A DNA stretch of 40,812 nucleotides from Planctomycetaceae bacterium (GCA_029259845.1 JAJDEI010000249.1:1-40812), one strand, 5' to 3'; positions 16,947 to 25,963 are shown, numbered from the stretch's first letter. Program-made: numbers and translations. Notes: a model not told the origin generated them from the sequence alone.

Positions 16947-19520
16947 CTATTCCTTGGTCAGCGTTTCGTCGAGGTTCAGGATCATCAGGCACAGACCTGT
17001 GAAGGCAGCGTGCTCGGCGGGGTCCAGCGACTCGTCGCGCGGCGACTCGCCGACCTGAATGAGTTGGGACGCTGCCTCCGCATCCGCTCCGTAGTGAGTG
17101 CGCAACGTGCCCAGTCGCTGCGTGAGGATGCGTTGTTCTTCGCTGCTGGGATGCCGCGCGGTCGCCAGTCGGAAGGCGTAGGTCGCGCGAGATTCGTCGG
17201 TGGTGCCGCCTTCGGCCAATACCCGCTGCGCCATTGCCCGCGCTGCTTCGACGAAGGCGATTTCGTTCATCGTGGTCAAGGCATGCATAGGCGTATTGGT
17301 GCGGATGGCGTTGACCTCGCAGGTTTGGCGTTTGGCCGTGTCGAAGAACATGGTCGGACCCACGATTCGCCGCCAGTAGGCGTACAGGCTGCGGCGATAC
17401 AGGCTCGCCCCGTGATCCTGCTGATAGGTTTTCTTCCCGAAGGTCGCCTCCGCCCAGATGCCGACCGGCTGGTACGGTTTGACCGACGGGCCGCGCTGCG
17501 TGTCGTTCATCAGTCCGCCCAGCGCGAGCGCCTGATCCCGCAGCATCCAGGAGGCCATGCGGTATCGTGGGCCGCGGGCCAGCCACTGGTTTTTCGGATC
17601 GTGCTCCTGCAATTCGGGCGAAACACGGGACGATTGCCGGTACGTCGCGCTGGTGACGATTAAACGATGCAGGTGCTTCATGTCCCAACCGCTACGGACG
17701 AGTTCGGTCGCCAGCCAGTCGAGCAGTTGCGGGTGCGTGGGCTTGTCTCCTTGAGAGCCGAAGTCCTCGGCGGTACGGACGAATCCGGTGCCGAAGAACC
17801 GCTGCCACTCACGGTTCATGGTGACGCGGGCGGTCAGCGGATGGGCCGGGTCGACCAGCCATTGGGCGAACGACAACCGGTTCACCGGACGGTCGGGCGG
17901 AAGTTGGGGCAGCCTCGCAGGAACGGCGGCGACCACTTTTTCGTCCGGCTTGTTATACGTGCCGCGCTGCAGGATGAACGTCTCCCGCACGTCGTCCCGT
18001 TCGTCCATGACCATCGTTTCGACGACCTGACCCCAGATCTTTTTGCGACGCTCGCGCGTCTCTTGGAATGCCTTTAATTGCTCAACGTATGACGGCTGTT
18101 TCTCCGTGAAGTGATCGATCAGTAATTGGAGGTGATCGTCGGTGCGTTCTGAAATTGCCGCGGCGAGAGCTTCGCAGACTTTGTCCGGAACTCCGGTCAC
18201 CGTTTCTTTCTCGGGAGACGCTGACGAATCAGATCCCGGCGAGCCGTCCGCCGCTTTCTCCGCTGCGTCGTCTCCGGACGCGTCGCCCTTCTTCGCCCCG
18301 TCGATCTTCGCAAGCTGCTCCTGCTCCCACTTCTCCAAGTCCGCCGCAACCGCTGCGAGGGACTCCTTGAGCGATTCCAGTTCGGCTGACTGCTCCTCAG
18401 TCGGCAGTGGCATGACGGGCGGGATGCGACCGCCGCGGAAGGAGCCCCCCTCTTCCGACGTGTTGTTGAAAAAGGCGAACAGTTGGTAATACTCCCGCTG
18501 CGTGAACGGGTCGTACTTATGGTCGTGACAACGGGCGCACGTCAGCGTGGTACCAAGCCAGATGGCTCCCATCGTTTCGGTGCGGTCGAACACATTCTCC
18601 ACACGGGTTTCTTCCGGGATGCGGCCACCTTCGCCGTTGTGCATGTTGTTGCGGCAGAAGCCGGTTGCCACTCTTTGCGAGCGCGTGGCGTTGGGCAGCA
18701 GGTCGCCCGCCAGTTGCTCGATGGTGAACGCGTCGAAGGGCATCCCGGCGTTCAGTGCGTCGATGAGCCAGTCCCGCCAGGGCCACATGGTCCGTTCGGG
18801 ATCGCCTTGAAAACCGCTCGTGTCGGCGTACCGAGCCGCGTCGAGCCACTCCCACGCCATCCGTTCGCCATAATGGGGCGACGCCAACAGCCGCTCGACG
18901 GCCCGTTCGTAAGCATCGGGTGAAACGTCGGCCACAAAGGCGTCGATCTCGGCGATCGTCGGCGGGACACCGGTGAGATCGAGCGTTACCCGTCGCAGTA
19001 ATCGCGGTCGTTCTGCCGGAGCCGACGGCGTGAGCCCCTCCGCATCGAGCCGCGCGAGGATGAACGCATCAATCGCGTTCCGCGGCCATTGCGGGTCAGA
19101 CACCGCAGGACGCGCCGGTCGGACCGGTGCAACATACGCCCAGTGTTCGCCCCCTTTCGCTCCCGCAGCGATCCATTGGGAGATCCGTTCGATTTGGCGC
19201 GGCGTGAGTTGCGGGTCCGCATCAGGCGGCGGCATCCGTTCGTCGTCATCGCTGCTGCTGATCCGCCGCAGGAACTCACTCTGCGCAGCGACATTCCCCG
19301 CCACGTCCTTATCGAAAAGCCCCGCAGCGCGGGCCGCCTCAAGCCCCTCCCGCGTATCGAACCGAAGCTCAGCCTCTCGCGTGTCAGCATCCGGACCATG
19401 ACAGCGAAAACAGGTGTCGCTCAGGATCGGCCGAATGTCCCGACTGAAGTCGACTTCGGCCGCAGCGACCCAATCGCCGGCGAACCACAGCGTCAGAAGA
19501 GTCGGCAGGAGTGAGCGCAT
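16947..19520 (-). CDS. PSCyt1/DUF1549/DUF1553 cytochrome-c-like secreted protein
   Basis: An 857-aa protein. A Sec-type signal (MRSLLPTLLTLWFAGDWVAAA) is followed by a cytochrome-c-like PSCyt1 domain with heme motif CFRCH and the MPPPDADPQL ligand region, then DUF1549 (LDLTGVPPTIAEIDAF, ARYADTSGF, QLAGDLLPNATRSQRVATGF) containing a second CARCH motif, then DUF1553 (RLSFAQWLVDPAHPLTARV, GSQGDKPTHPQLLDWLA, DQALALGGL). A charged helical linker of about 80 residues joins DUF1549 and DUF1553. The ATG at 19520 is chosen because it starts the signal peptide; the frame is open to 19808 without sensible protein. The family is thought to act outside the cytoplasm, with role unknown. Confidence 0.92.
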   Translation of the reverse strand: MRSLLPTLLTLWFAGDWVAAAEVDFSRDIRPILSDTCFRCHGPDADTREAELRFDTREGLEAARAAGLFDKDVAGNVAAQSEFLRRISSSDDDERMPPPDADPQLTPRQIERISQWIAAGAKGGEHWAYVAPVRPARPAVSDPQWPRNAIDAFILARLDAEGLTPSAPAERPRLLRRVTLDLTGVPPTIAEIDAFVADVSPDAYERAVERLLASPHYGERMAWEWLDAARYADTSGFQGDPERTMWPWRDWLIDALNAGMPFDAFTIEQLAGDLLPNATRSQRVATGFCRNNMHNGEGGRIPEETRVENVFDRTETMGAIWLGTTLTCARCHDHKYDPFTQREYYQLFAFFNNTSEEGGSFRGGRIPPVMPLPTEEQSAELESLKESLAAVAADLEKWEQEQLAKIDGAKKGDASGDDAAEKAADGSPGSDSSASPEKETVTGVPDKVCEALAAAISERTDDHLQLLIDHFTEKQPSYVEQLKAFQETRERRKKIWGQVVETMVMDERDDVRETFILQRGTYNKPDEKVVAAVPARLPQLPPDRPVNRLSFAQWLVDPAHPLTARVTMNREWQRFFGTGFVRTAEDFGSQGDKPTHPQLLDWLATELVRSGWDMKHLHRLIVTSATYRQSSRVSPELQEHDPKNQWLARGPRYRMASWMLRDQALALGGLMNDTQRGPSVKPYQPVGIWAEATFGKKTYQQDHGASLYRRSLYAYWRRIVGPTMFFDTAKRQTCEVNAIRTNTPMHALTTMNEIAFVEAARAMAQRVLAEGGTTDESRATYAFRLATARHPSSEEQRILTQRLGTLRTHYGADAEAASQLIQVGESPRDESLDPAEHAAFTGLCLMILNLDETLTKE

Positions 19521-20089
19521 GAGACAAGGAACCGATGGGGAGGGAAATCGTGGGGAGACATCCGCTGCGGAAGTTTCAATCGCTTGCCGATCCTTGCAGA
19601 TCGGCATCGCCGCCTCCCCCCATGATGTACAGTTCGCTGCCCCCCGTAAACAATGGACGCGAATCGGGCCGGAGCAACTCGACAGTTCAACTTGGAAAAA
19701 GCGCGAAGTTCGCGATCGAATCGGAGACCGGAGAGTTGGTGAGTTTTTCGGTGGAAACACCCGGTGTCTCATAATCTCGCGAAACGTTGAGGACATGAGT
19801 CGCTGCAATCAGGGATTTCGCGTCCTTGCAAATTCGAGACACCGGGTGTTTGGGTGCGCGTTGGGAAAGATCACAACCCCGCAGCGTCAGCCACGGGGCC
19901 GCCGCTCGACGGGTGGCGGGGGCTCGTTGGGGTGCGGGGTTACGATTCCCGATCCGAACCGGGGGCGACGAACGATCTCCACGACGGCCTCATCGCCCCC
20001 GTGATCGACGCGGCACGACGGCCGAACCACCTTGCCGAGCCCCGCCACCCGTCGCGAGAACACCTCCGGCGAACCCTTCGACGACGCTC
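19521..20089. other. Intergenic region rich in inverted repeats
   Basis: No gene is supportable. Two well-formed inverted repeats are present: AACACCCGGTGTCTC (19756-19770) pairing perfectly with 19836-19850, and CTCGACGGGTGGCGGG near 19905 pairing with CCCGCCACCCGTCGCGAG (20041-20058). They look like parts of dispersed repeat elements. The promoter of the PSCyt/PSD1 gene must lie near 19521-19700. Confidence 0.5.
19755..19851. repeat. 97-bp element with 16-bp perfect terminal inverted repeats
   Basis: AAACACCCGGTGTCTC begins at 19755 and its exact reverse complement ends at 19851. The 65-bp interior is non-coding. The symmetry suggests a small mobile or regulatory palindrome; only one copy is in the window. 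Confidence 0.55.
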
Positions 20090-21040
20090 CTAATCGGCGA
20101 CCGGTGAAGCAGGGAAAACCGCCCGCTGCAGGGCGTGCAACTCATCTCGCAGTGTCGTGATCGGAATGTCGTTGTGGCCGCAGGAGGGAAGTTCGACGAA
20201 TCGCTTCGCACAGCCGCTCGCCGACTGACCCGGGGCGGCCGCGTACAATTCACGGCCTTGCGAAAGGGGCACGATCTCATCCTTCGCGCCATGAAACATC
20301 AGCACGGGACAGGTGACTTGAGGCATCCGTTCGACCGACGCCCAATGGTCCCACAGCATGTACCGGAACGGGAACCACGGATAGTGCCAAGCGACCGTCC
20401 CTGACAGTGAGGCGAAGGTGGCGTTGGTGATCAGTGCGACCGGTGGCGTCGAATGCTCGCAGAGGTCCGCCGCCAGCTGTGTCGCCACCGCGCCGCCCAG
20501 TGACTCGCCATAGAGCACGATGCCGTCGGGCACGGCATCCAACTCGTCGAGAGCGAATTCCCAGACTCGCCGGGCGTCCGCCTGCATGGCTGTCTCGCTG
20601 GGCGAACCGGGATTGTCCCCGTACCCGCGATAGTCGAACAACAGCACATCGAACCCGTTTCGCGTGAATTCTTTGAGATCGGAAACACGACGTCCACGGT
20701 GCCGGGCGTTTCCGGGGAAGTAGATCAGCAGCGGGGCCAGCGGGCGAGGGGCGTGGAGATGCGGATCCCTGTCGAGGGGCCTCTCCGCCTGCAGCAGCCA
20801 ACCATGCAACGTGAGACCGTCGTTAGTCGTCAGCGTGACGTCACTCGCCCCCGGCGAGGGCAGGCCGAATTCCGTTGTTAGCAACGACGAAACGTGTGTG
20901 GGTTGGTAGATCAGCCGCCGCTGCAAGAGCGTAAAAACCGCAACGACCGCCAAATAGGGGACCACCGCATAGATGAACAGACCCCGTCCGAGCCGAGCCC
21001 GCCACGAGCGAGGCCTCGCCAACTTCGTGTTTGAGTTCAT
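20090..21040 (-). CDS. Membrane-anchored alpha/beta hydrolase (BEM46/YfhR-like)
   Basis: A 316-aa serine hydrolase. A basic N-terminus precedes a single membrane helix ([20 protein letters not shown]), then RRLIYQPT typical of BEM46-like proteins. Catalytic elements: oxyanion region [12 protein letters not shown] and [15 protein letters not shown], nucleophile elbow [13 protein letters not shown], acid [11 protein letters not shown] and histidine LPSCGHNDI. The start at MNSNTKLAR (21040) is preferred to 21124 because the upstream part lacks protein character and would crowd the divergent moxR promoter. Substrate unknown; probably an envelope-facing esterase or peptidase. It is divergent from moxR with a 152-bp gap. 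Confidence 0.88.
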   Translation of the reverse strand: MNSNTKLARPRSWRARLGRGLFIYAVVPYLAVVAVFTLLQRRLIYQPTHVSSLLTTEFGLPSPGASDVTLTTNDGLTLHGWLLQAERPLDRDPHLHAPRPLAPLLIYFPGNARHRGRRVSDLKEFTRNGFDVLLFDYRGYGDNPGSPSETAMQADARRVWEFALDELDAVPDGIVLYGESLGGAVATQLAADLCEHSTPPVALITNATFASLSGTVAWHYPWFPFRYMLWDHWASVERMPQVTCPVLMFHGAKDEIVPLSQGRELYAAAPGQSASGCAKRFVELPSCGHNDIPITTLRDELHALQRAVFPASPVAD

Positions 21041-21192
21041 GCCGGCCACCTGCATGCGACTTTCGGAAGAATCGGGTCCCGTTCTGCCGCGTGGGTAACT
21101 CATCGGCACACGAGACGCTGCCATTGGCCCGCTGTTTGGCTTACGATGGGCACATCGACATTGTTGGCCGAAAACCGGATTGTAAGCGACCT

Positions 21193-22254
21193 ATGAGCGA
21201 TGAGGCACAAACCGTCGTCTCCGAGGAGGACCCTCGTGAACGGGAAGAACAGGCGATTCGTGGGTTGGGCAACGCCTATGCCCGCATGCGCGATGAGATC
21301 GGGAAGGTCATCATCGGCCAGACGGACGTCGTCGATGAGATTCTGATCGCCATGTTCAGCCGCGGGCACTGCCTGCTGGTCGGCGTGCCGGGATTGGCGA
21401 AAACGCTGCTGGTGAGTACGATTTCCAGCATCCTGCAATTGTCGTTCCGCCGCATTCAGTTCACGCCCGACCTGATGCCCTCGGACATCACCGGCACCGA
21501 CGTGCTGCAGGACGACCCAGAGACCGGACGGCGGACGTTTCAGTTCATGCAGGGGCCGCTGTTCACGCACGTGCTGTTGGCGGACGAGATCAACCGGACT
21601 CCTCCCAAAACACAGGCGGCGCTGCTCGAAGCGATGCAGGAGCGGCATGTCACCGTCGGGTCGAGCACCTACCGGCTGCCGACGCCGTTCTTCGTGCTGG
21701 CGACGCAGAACCCGATCGAACAGGAAGGGACCTATCCCCTCCCCGAAGCGCAACTCGACCGCTTCATGTTCAACATTGTGGTGAAATACCCGACCGCAGC
21801 TGAAGAACTGCTGATCCTCAAGCAGACCACCGGCGGCGAGGAGCCCAACCTGTCTCACGCCCTGACCGGCAAGCAGATTCTCGCTCTCCAGGAAGTCGTC
21901 CGCAAGGTGCCCGTGCCGGAGCACGTGTTCGTCTATGCCCGCGACCTGGTACGAACCACCCGCCCCGATGAAGACGGGGCCCCCTCATTTGTGCGGGAAT
22001 ACATTTCCTGGGGAGCCGGTCCGCGAGCGGGGCAGAATCTCATCCTGGGAGCCAAGGCGCGGGCCATCCTCGAAGGCCGCTTTCACGTCACAACCGAGGA
22101 CGTCAAGGCGATCGCCCATCCGGTGCTGCGGCACCGCATCGTCACCACGTTCCAAGCCAACAGCGAAGGCGTCTCGCCGGATGACGTCGTCGATCAGCTG
22201 CTCCGCGAGGTGCCGGTCGAACTGCACAAGCGAGCCAGGAAACTGGTGAAGTAG
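21193..22254 (+). CDS. MoxR family AAA+ ATPase
   Basis: A 353-aa MoxR-type AAA+ chaperone ATPase. It has Walker A GVPGLAKT (64-71), Walker B LLADEINR (D131), the MoxR blocks [20 protein letters not shown] and [20 protein letters not shown], and sensor [20 protein letters not shown]. MoxR proteins commonly help mature metal or VWA-domain proteins and are followed by DUF58 and transglutaminase genes; none of these is adjacent, so this copy is an orphan. The start at MSDEAQTVV is chosen because the open frame further upstream overlaps the divergent hydrolase. Confidence 0.95.
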   Translation: MSDEAQTVVSEEDPREREEQAIRGLGNAYARMRDEIGKVIIGQTDVVDEILIAMFSRGHCLLVGVPGLAKTLLVSTISSILQLSFRRIQFTPDLMPSDITGTDVLQDDPETGRRTFQFMQGPLFTHVLLADEINRTPPKTQAALLEAMQERHVTVGSSTYRLPTPFFVLATQNPIEQEGTYPLPEAQLDRFMFNIVVKYPTAAEELLILKQTTGGEEPNLSHALTGKQILALQEVVRKVPVPEHVFVYARDLVRTTRPDEDGAPSFVREYISWGAGPRAGQNLILGAKARAILEGRFHVTTEDVKAIAHPVLRHRIVTTFQANSEGVSPDDVVDQLLREVPVELHKRARKLVK

Positions 22255-22307
22255 CGAGATCCTGCGGTTCGCCTATTCTGCGTGGCCACCCGTGCCGTTG
22301 TTTCGAG

Positions 22308-22724
22308 TCAGGAGTCTGACGTGCGTGCCCCCGTTCGCCACCGGGGCGGGACAAAGAACAGTGTCCCCAGCACGGCGGCCCCAAACAGCGTATAACAGAC
22401 GGTGAACACCCACGGCTCCGCCTGGAAAAACATCAGGTCGTGCAGCAAATCCGCGATGAACGCCCCCTCATGAGTCGCCTGCCCGGCAAGCTTGCGGAGT
22501 TGGGATTCCCACGTTGTCAGCGGACAGGTGAACCCGCACCACGACTCAAGGACCACCACCAGGATCATGGCCAGGTGAAAGCCCCGAAACCAGCGGTTTC
22601 GCACCCATTGCCACTTCAACAACCAGCCCAGCAGCACGGCGATCAGGCCAAACAGCGCAAACGACACATAGGCGAAGTGCACGAGCACGACGAAATCGGC
22701 GGCGAGGCGGTAGAACAGTTGCAT
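22308..22724 (-). CDS. DUF2784 integral membrane protein
   Basis: A 138-aa protein with four predicted membrane helices. It matches the DUF2784 pattern closely: ADFVVLVHFAYVSFALFGL, RNRWFRGFHLAMI, VLESWCGFTCPLTTWE, FIADLLHDLMFF and WVFTVCYTLFGA. Family function is unknown. It is convergent with moxR (53-bp gap), so their pairing is probably accidental. Confidence 0.88.
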   Translation of the reverse strand: MQLFYRLAADFVVLVHFAYVSFALFGLIAVLLGWLLKWQWVRNRWFRGFHLAMILVVVLESWCGFTCPLTTWESQLRKLAGQATHEGAFIADLLHDLMFFQAEPWVFTVCYTLFGAAVLGTLFFVPPRWRTGARTSDS

Positions 22725-22879
22725 ACCCGACCGATCCGTGAGACCGGACGATTATTCCCGAAAAATCTCGCCGACTCCCTTGTTGCCAAGCTCCGGCACC
22801 ACTCGTCCCTGAGAGGATGTCCGGTCAGTCACGCGCTGTGGGCGAGGAGGTGATGGTTGGGGTGCTGGGGTTGGGGAGT

Positions 22880-23260
22880 TTGATCCAGACAGCGACAGCA
22901 AACGTCTCCTGTTGAGCCCCGTTGGGCCAGCAGTGCCGACACGATCGGCGGTCCGACGTTCAGCACGACGGTTCGTTCGCTCAAGCACTGAGGTTGCGTC
23001 GCTGGCTGCGGGCTCGTGGGAGGACACGAGCTGTCACACACCGTCTATCCGTTCATCCTCCGCGCGCAACGCTGGACGGCATCGCTTCGGCCCAATGCCC
23101 CTACGACCGCCGCGTCCAAATCGGGAACCGCCGCGCGGGCGAATGGAAGCTCGGCAACGTCCCGGACTTCGTGTCCGAAATTACCCTCGAAGAGATCGAC
23201 GACACCGTCGCCCAGATGATGCGCGGAGAGACCACCGGCCGCATCCTTGGTCGACCCTGA
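22880..23260 (+). pseudogene. YhdH/AcuI-type zinc-less quinone oxidoreductase, C-terminal remnant
   Basis: The last ~125 codons of a medium-chain dehydrogenase of the YhdH/AcuI (acrylyl-CoA reductase-like) group, broken in several places. Frame 1 reads RWASSADTIGGPTFSTTVRS, hits an in-frame TGA at 22989-22991 where the family has glycine, then reads GCVAGCGLVGGHELSHTVYP and FILR. Near 23067 a one-base loss moves the reading frame; the new frame continues ATLDGIASAQCPYDRRVQ and GEWKLGNVPDFVSEITLEEI and stops at 23258-23260. A further small indel is likely near 22905-22920. The N-terminal two thirds is absent. No intact copy is in the window. Confidence 0.8.
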
Positions 23261-23427
23261 CGATAAGTCGTCGGGACGGCTCTGCCCACCGTGCGGAATA
23301 TGGGCGCCGCACTCACCGGTGGTGGGCTACACGGCTCGTCCGCCCTTGACGACAAGTCGTCGGGTGGGCTCTGCCTACCGCGCGGAATATGGGCGCAGCA
23401 CTCACTGGTGGTGGGCTACACGGCTAG
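23258..23427. repeat. 89-bp tandem repeat, two imperfect copies
   Basis: The first copy (23258-23346) starts TGACGATAAGTCGTCGGG and the second (23347-about 23427) starts TGACGACAAGTCGTCGGG. Both continue through CGGAATATGGGCGC and GGTGGTGGGCTACACGGCT. The repeat begins exactly at the stop codon of the broken oxidoreductase. No function assigned. Confidence 0.75.
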
Positions 23428-23852
23428 GTCGATTGGCAACTGGTAGCAACAGCATCGAAACGATTGACGTCGACGTAAACAGCAAGAATTCGCTCGGCAA
23501 GGGAGTGAGCAATCTGACGGCCATTTTTGCCGCGCCCACCATTGAACAATCCGGATGTGGCGGGATGGCCGTGCATTTTCGGCCGCCATTCTTCGAGTTC
23601 GTTGCAAATGTCCGCCATTTCTTGTTCCAGTTCAGCGGGCAAAGAGCCAGTTAGGCTCGAGTACGCAAGTTGAAAATCAGCCATGCAATCGATGAGCCGC
23701 AATCGAATGTCATCGGTTGTGTTGTGTGGTGTTTCGGGATTCGGCTTGCCGCAGACGAGCGAATGCGCCGCGAGCATCAGTTTGCCGATTCCGTGGTGCC
23801 GCGGTGTGCCAGCTTGCACGGTCCATGTCGGTTCGGATTCGTCGTGTGTCAT
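23424..23852 (-). CDS. Hypothetical protein, orphan
   Basis: A 142-aa protein that I do not recognise. It has a clear ATG (MTHDESEPTWTVQAG), mixed composition and an amphipathic helical middle (LPAELEQEMADICNELEEWR), and it lacks signal or membrane segments. Its codons are visibly less GC-biased than neighbouring housekeeping genes, and it sits between a pseudogene and a recombinase remnant, so recent acquisition is plausible. It starts about 80 bp after the end of the recombinase remnant on the same strand, which would suit a passenger gene, but no bona fide attC site was proven. Confidence 0.5.
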   Translation of the reverse strand: MTHDESEPTWTVQAGTPRHHGIGKLMLAAHSLVCGKPNPETPHNTTDDIRLRLIDCMADFQLAYSSLTGSLPAELEQEMADICNELEEWRPKMHGHPATSGLFNGGRGKNGRQIAHSLAERILAVYVDVNRFDAVATSCQST

Positions 23853-23910
23853 TGTCTATGCGATGCGTGAGGGCCTGTGGTTTAGCGGCATAACTAGTGT
23901 TTATTCGGAA

Positions 23911-23946
23911 CCGTTCCGGTTAACGTGCGCAGGTTATCCGGAACGG
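23911..23946. repeat. 36-bp imperfect palindrome next to the recombinase remnant
   Basis: CCGTTCCGGTTAAC, a 7-8 base loop, then GGTTATCCGGAACGG. It could be the terminator of the former recombinase gene or a degraded recombination site. Its position, between the recombinase 3' end and the orphan gene, is the only reason to suspect the latter. Confidence 0.4.
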
Positions 23947-24184
23947 AGGTTATCGAAGTCGGCGGAGATGCGGACACCTTGGTCACCCGGATTGAAAACG
24001 TAAGTGTCGATCATTGTCGTCCGAAAATCAATATGGACAAGGAGTTCTTGCATGGTGCGAACATCGGAACCGGACTTGATGAGGCGAGTCGCAAACGTAT
24101 GATGGTGTGTGCGGTGACACGCTTCGTGATATCGCTCCGTTTGGTGGCGGCGCGAATTGCCTTCGAGACGGAAGATTCGTGCAA
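23934..24184 (-). pseudogene. Tyrosine recombinase (integron-integrase/Xer-like), C-terminal remnant
   Basis: About 85 residues of the catalytic domain of a tyrosine recombinase, in two frames. Frame one: LHESSVSKAIRAATKRSDIT then KRVTAHT. At about 24100-24104 the frame shifts and continues HTFATRLIKSGSDVRTMQEL, LVHIDFRTTMIDTYVFNPGD and QGVRISADFDNLRSG before TAA. The spacing against the normal HTFRHTFAT shows loss of four bases that removes the conserved HxxR arginine. The second histidine (LLVHID) and the tyrosine nucleophile (DTYVF) remain. The ending (THVLNRGGxGVRSP-like) is most like integron integrases. Everything upstream of the LHES block is gone, so it is inactive. Confidence 0.8.
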
Positions 24185-24430
24185 GCGGGTAGCCCGGGTT
24201 GCTTGCAACCTTTGGGCCGACGAAGTCGGCAGGAGGTCCGCAGCGAGACTTTCGGCAACCTCCCACGGCTGCACTGCCCCGGTTGATGAGCAACCGAGGC
24301 CACCCACAGTTGTGGTGGGCACAGCCCACCCTACACGCTTGGTGCGACGACGCATCCGTATTCTCCCATCAGAGCCCTGAGCGTTAGCGACGGGTCGGGG
24401 AATCGCCGCATGGCGGTTCGTATCGGGACT
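24185..24430. other. Non-coding gap with short palindromic repeat
   Basis: No gene seen. CCACAGTTGTGGTGGGCACAG near 24304-24324 is a short palindrome-containing repeat, related to GGTGGGC-type strings at about 15312, 23331 and 23414. Confidence 0.35.
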
Positions 24431-25963
24431 TCACGGGCCGGCGAGTGCTTCCTGGAACCGATTGATCAGATCGTCCGCATCCTCCCGGCCGACGGAGACG
24501 CGGATGAGATAGCGGGACATGCCGCAGGATTCGGCGAAGTCCAGTTCGTTGTAGTGGGCCAGAACGGTGTATAGGCAGGCCAAACTGTAATTCATGCCCA
24601 GGTTGGGGCCCTTGCAGATTTGCAGCGCATCGAAGAAGCGCGGGGCGCACGTGGGTTCGTCATGCAACGTGAATGACAGTAGCCCGCCATAGCCTCCGCC
24701 CGGCCGCTGAAAGGCGCGATAGAATTCCGGCGTCTCGAACTTGGGATAATAGACCCGTTCGATTTGGGGTTGTTCGTTGAGGAAGTCGGCCAGTTGTTCG
24801 GCGCGGCTGTTGATCTCGCGGACGCGCTGTTCGAAGTCGCGGGAATTCTGCTCCAGGACGGCGAGATCGGGATCCCACAACAGGTCGCCTCCTTCTCTTT
24901 GGCCGGCCAGCAATCGGGACAAGTCGGAAAAGAACGAGCCTCGTGGATTCAGGACGAGCGCGCCCCCCATCACATCCCCCACGCCCGAAAAAAACTTCGT
25001 CAGGCTGGTGGCGACGATGTCGGCGATCGGCAGGAGGTCCGCATTGACGAAACTGGCGACCGTCTCGTCCACGACGAGCGGACAGCCGTGCCGTTGTGCC
25101 AGTTGCGACAGCCTCCGGAGATCCGGACTGAGCAACAGCGGGTTCGAGGGCAACTCCGTGAACAGGCCGCTCACCGCTTCCCGCGTGAGGAGCTCCTTCA
25201 GCTCATCCAGTTCGGCGGCACTGCCACGCGGATACAGATGCACGCCCGGGCCGAATTTCTGCTGAATCTTGAGCGTATCGACATACGGAAACCCGAACTG
25301 CACCGACTTGCGACCGGGCAGGAAGGCGTTCAAAGCGCGGTACGCCGCGTAGATCGCCGCCATCCCGCATGGGTACAGAAACACGCAGTCCGCAGTCACG
25401 CCGGCCAAACGGGCGATTCGTTCACGGAGGATCGCACCGGCATCCTCAACTGACCCGCCCGCCCGCGGATTCGCCGGCGCTTCCGTTGGCGGTTCTGTGG
25501 GCGAGACTGTGATCGAGCCGAGGCAAGTTTCCGCCAGCCGGGAGGAAACCCCTTCGCCCGAGTGCTGCCAGTAATCCTTGGCGACGCCTTCGTGCTGTTG
25601 GGGATAACAAACGACAGACACGCCCGCCATGCCATAGGGGACCATCCGTGCGGTCTCGCCCGTCTTCTTGACGAAGTCGTCGCAGAACCGCCCCGCTGCC
25701 GCTGCCGTCGGATAGAGCTGACACGCCTCGTCCTCCGACGCGAACCGTTGGCGACAGACCTCGAACAGCTCACTGCAAAGCCGATGGTACACGAACCGCG
25801 GATAACCGCCCTGCAGCGACTCGTGCACGCGCGGCTCCTGCTCCTCATAGCCGACGTGGTCTCGCCAGGTGGGGAGGCAAACGGAGACCGCGTGCAGTGA
25901 CTCGGGGATCGCACGCCCCAGGTCCTCCATCCGCCAGAGAGGTTTACGAATCAGGTCACGCAT
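24431..25963 (-). CDS. Cystathionine gamma-synthase-like PLP enzyme, fungal-type architecture
   Basis: A 510-aa fold-type I PLP enzyme of the Cys/Met metabolism family, longer than the usual 380-400. About 190 N-terminal residues precede the PLP core. They contain VCLPTWRDHVGYEEQEPRV and GGYPRFVYH, a block I associate with fungal cystathionine gamma-synthases (Str2/MET-7 type). The core has LYPCGMAAIYAAYRAL (200s), VVDETVASF (D299, PLP pyridine contact), and the Schiff-base lysine K323 in SLTKFFSGVGDVMGG, then GGYGGLLSFTLHDEP. The reaction is probably gamma- or beta-replacement on a homoserine ester with cysteine, but substrate is uncertain. The start MRDLIRKPLWRMEDLG follows the alignment; longer open frame ignored. 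No operon partner. Confidence 0.85.
   Translation of the reverse strand: MRDLIRKPLWRMEDLGRAIPESLHAVSVCLPTWRDHVGYEEQEPRVHESLQGGYPRFVYHRLCSELFEVCRQRFASEDEACQLYPTAAAAGRFCDDFVKKTGETARMVPYGMAGVSVVCYPQQHEGVAKDYWQHSGEGVSSRLAETCLGSITVSPTEPPTEAPANPRAGGSVEDAGAILRERIARLAGVTADCVFLYPCGMAAIYAAYRALNAFLPGRKSVQFGFPYVDTLKIQQKFGPGVHLYPRGSAAELDELKELLTREAVSGLFTELPSNPLLLSPDLRRLSQLAQRHGCPLVVDETVASFVNADLLPIADIVATSLTKFFSGVGDVMGGALVLNPRGSFFSDLSRLLAGQREGGDLLWDPDLAVLEQNSRDFEQRVREINSRAEQLADFLNEQPQIERVYYPKFETPEFYRAFQRPGGGYGGLLSFTLHDEPTCAPRFFDALQICKGPNLGMNYSLACLYTVLAHYNELDFAESCGMSRYLIRVSVGREDADDLINRFQEALAGP

Noticed and set aside
16801-17688. N-terminal extension of the first DUF1501 frame to 781 aa
   Set aside because: The extra 296 residues overlap the end of the PSCyt/PSD1 gene out of frame and are not protein-like; the Tat signal marks the true start at 16800.
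23911-23946. attC recombination site beside the integrase remnant
   Set aside because: The palindrome lacks convincing RYYYAAC and GTTRRRY core sites with the right spacing, so it is listed only as a palindrome.
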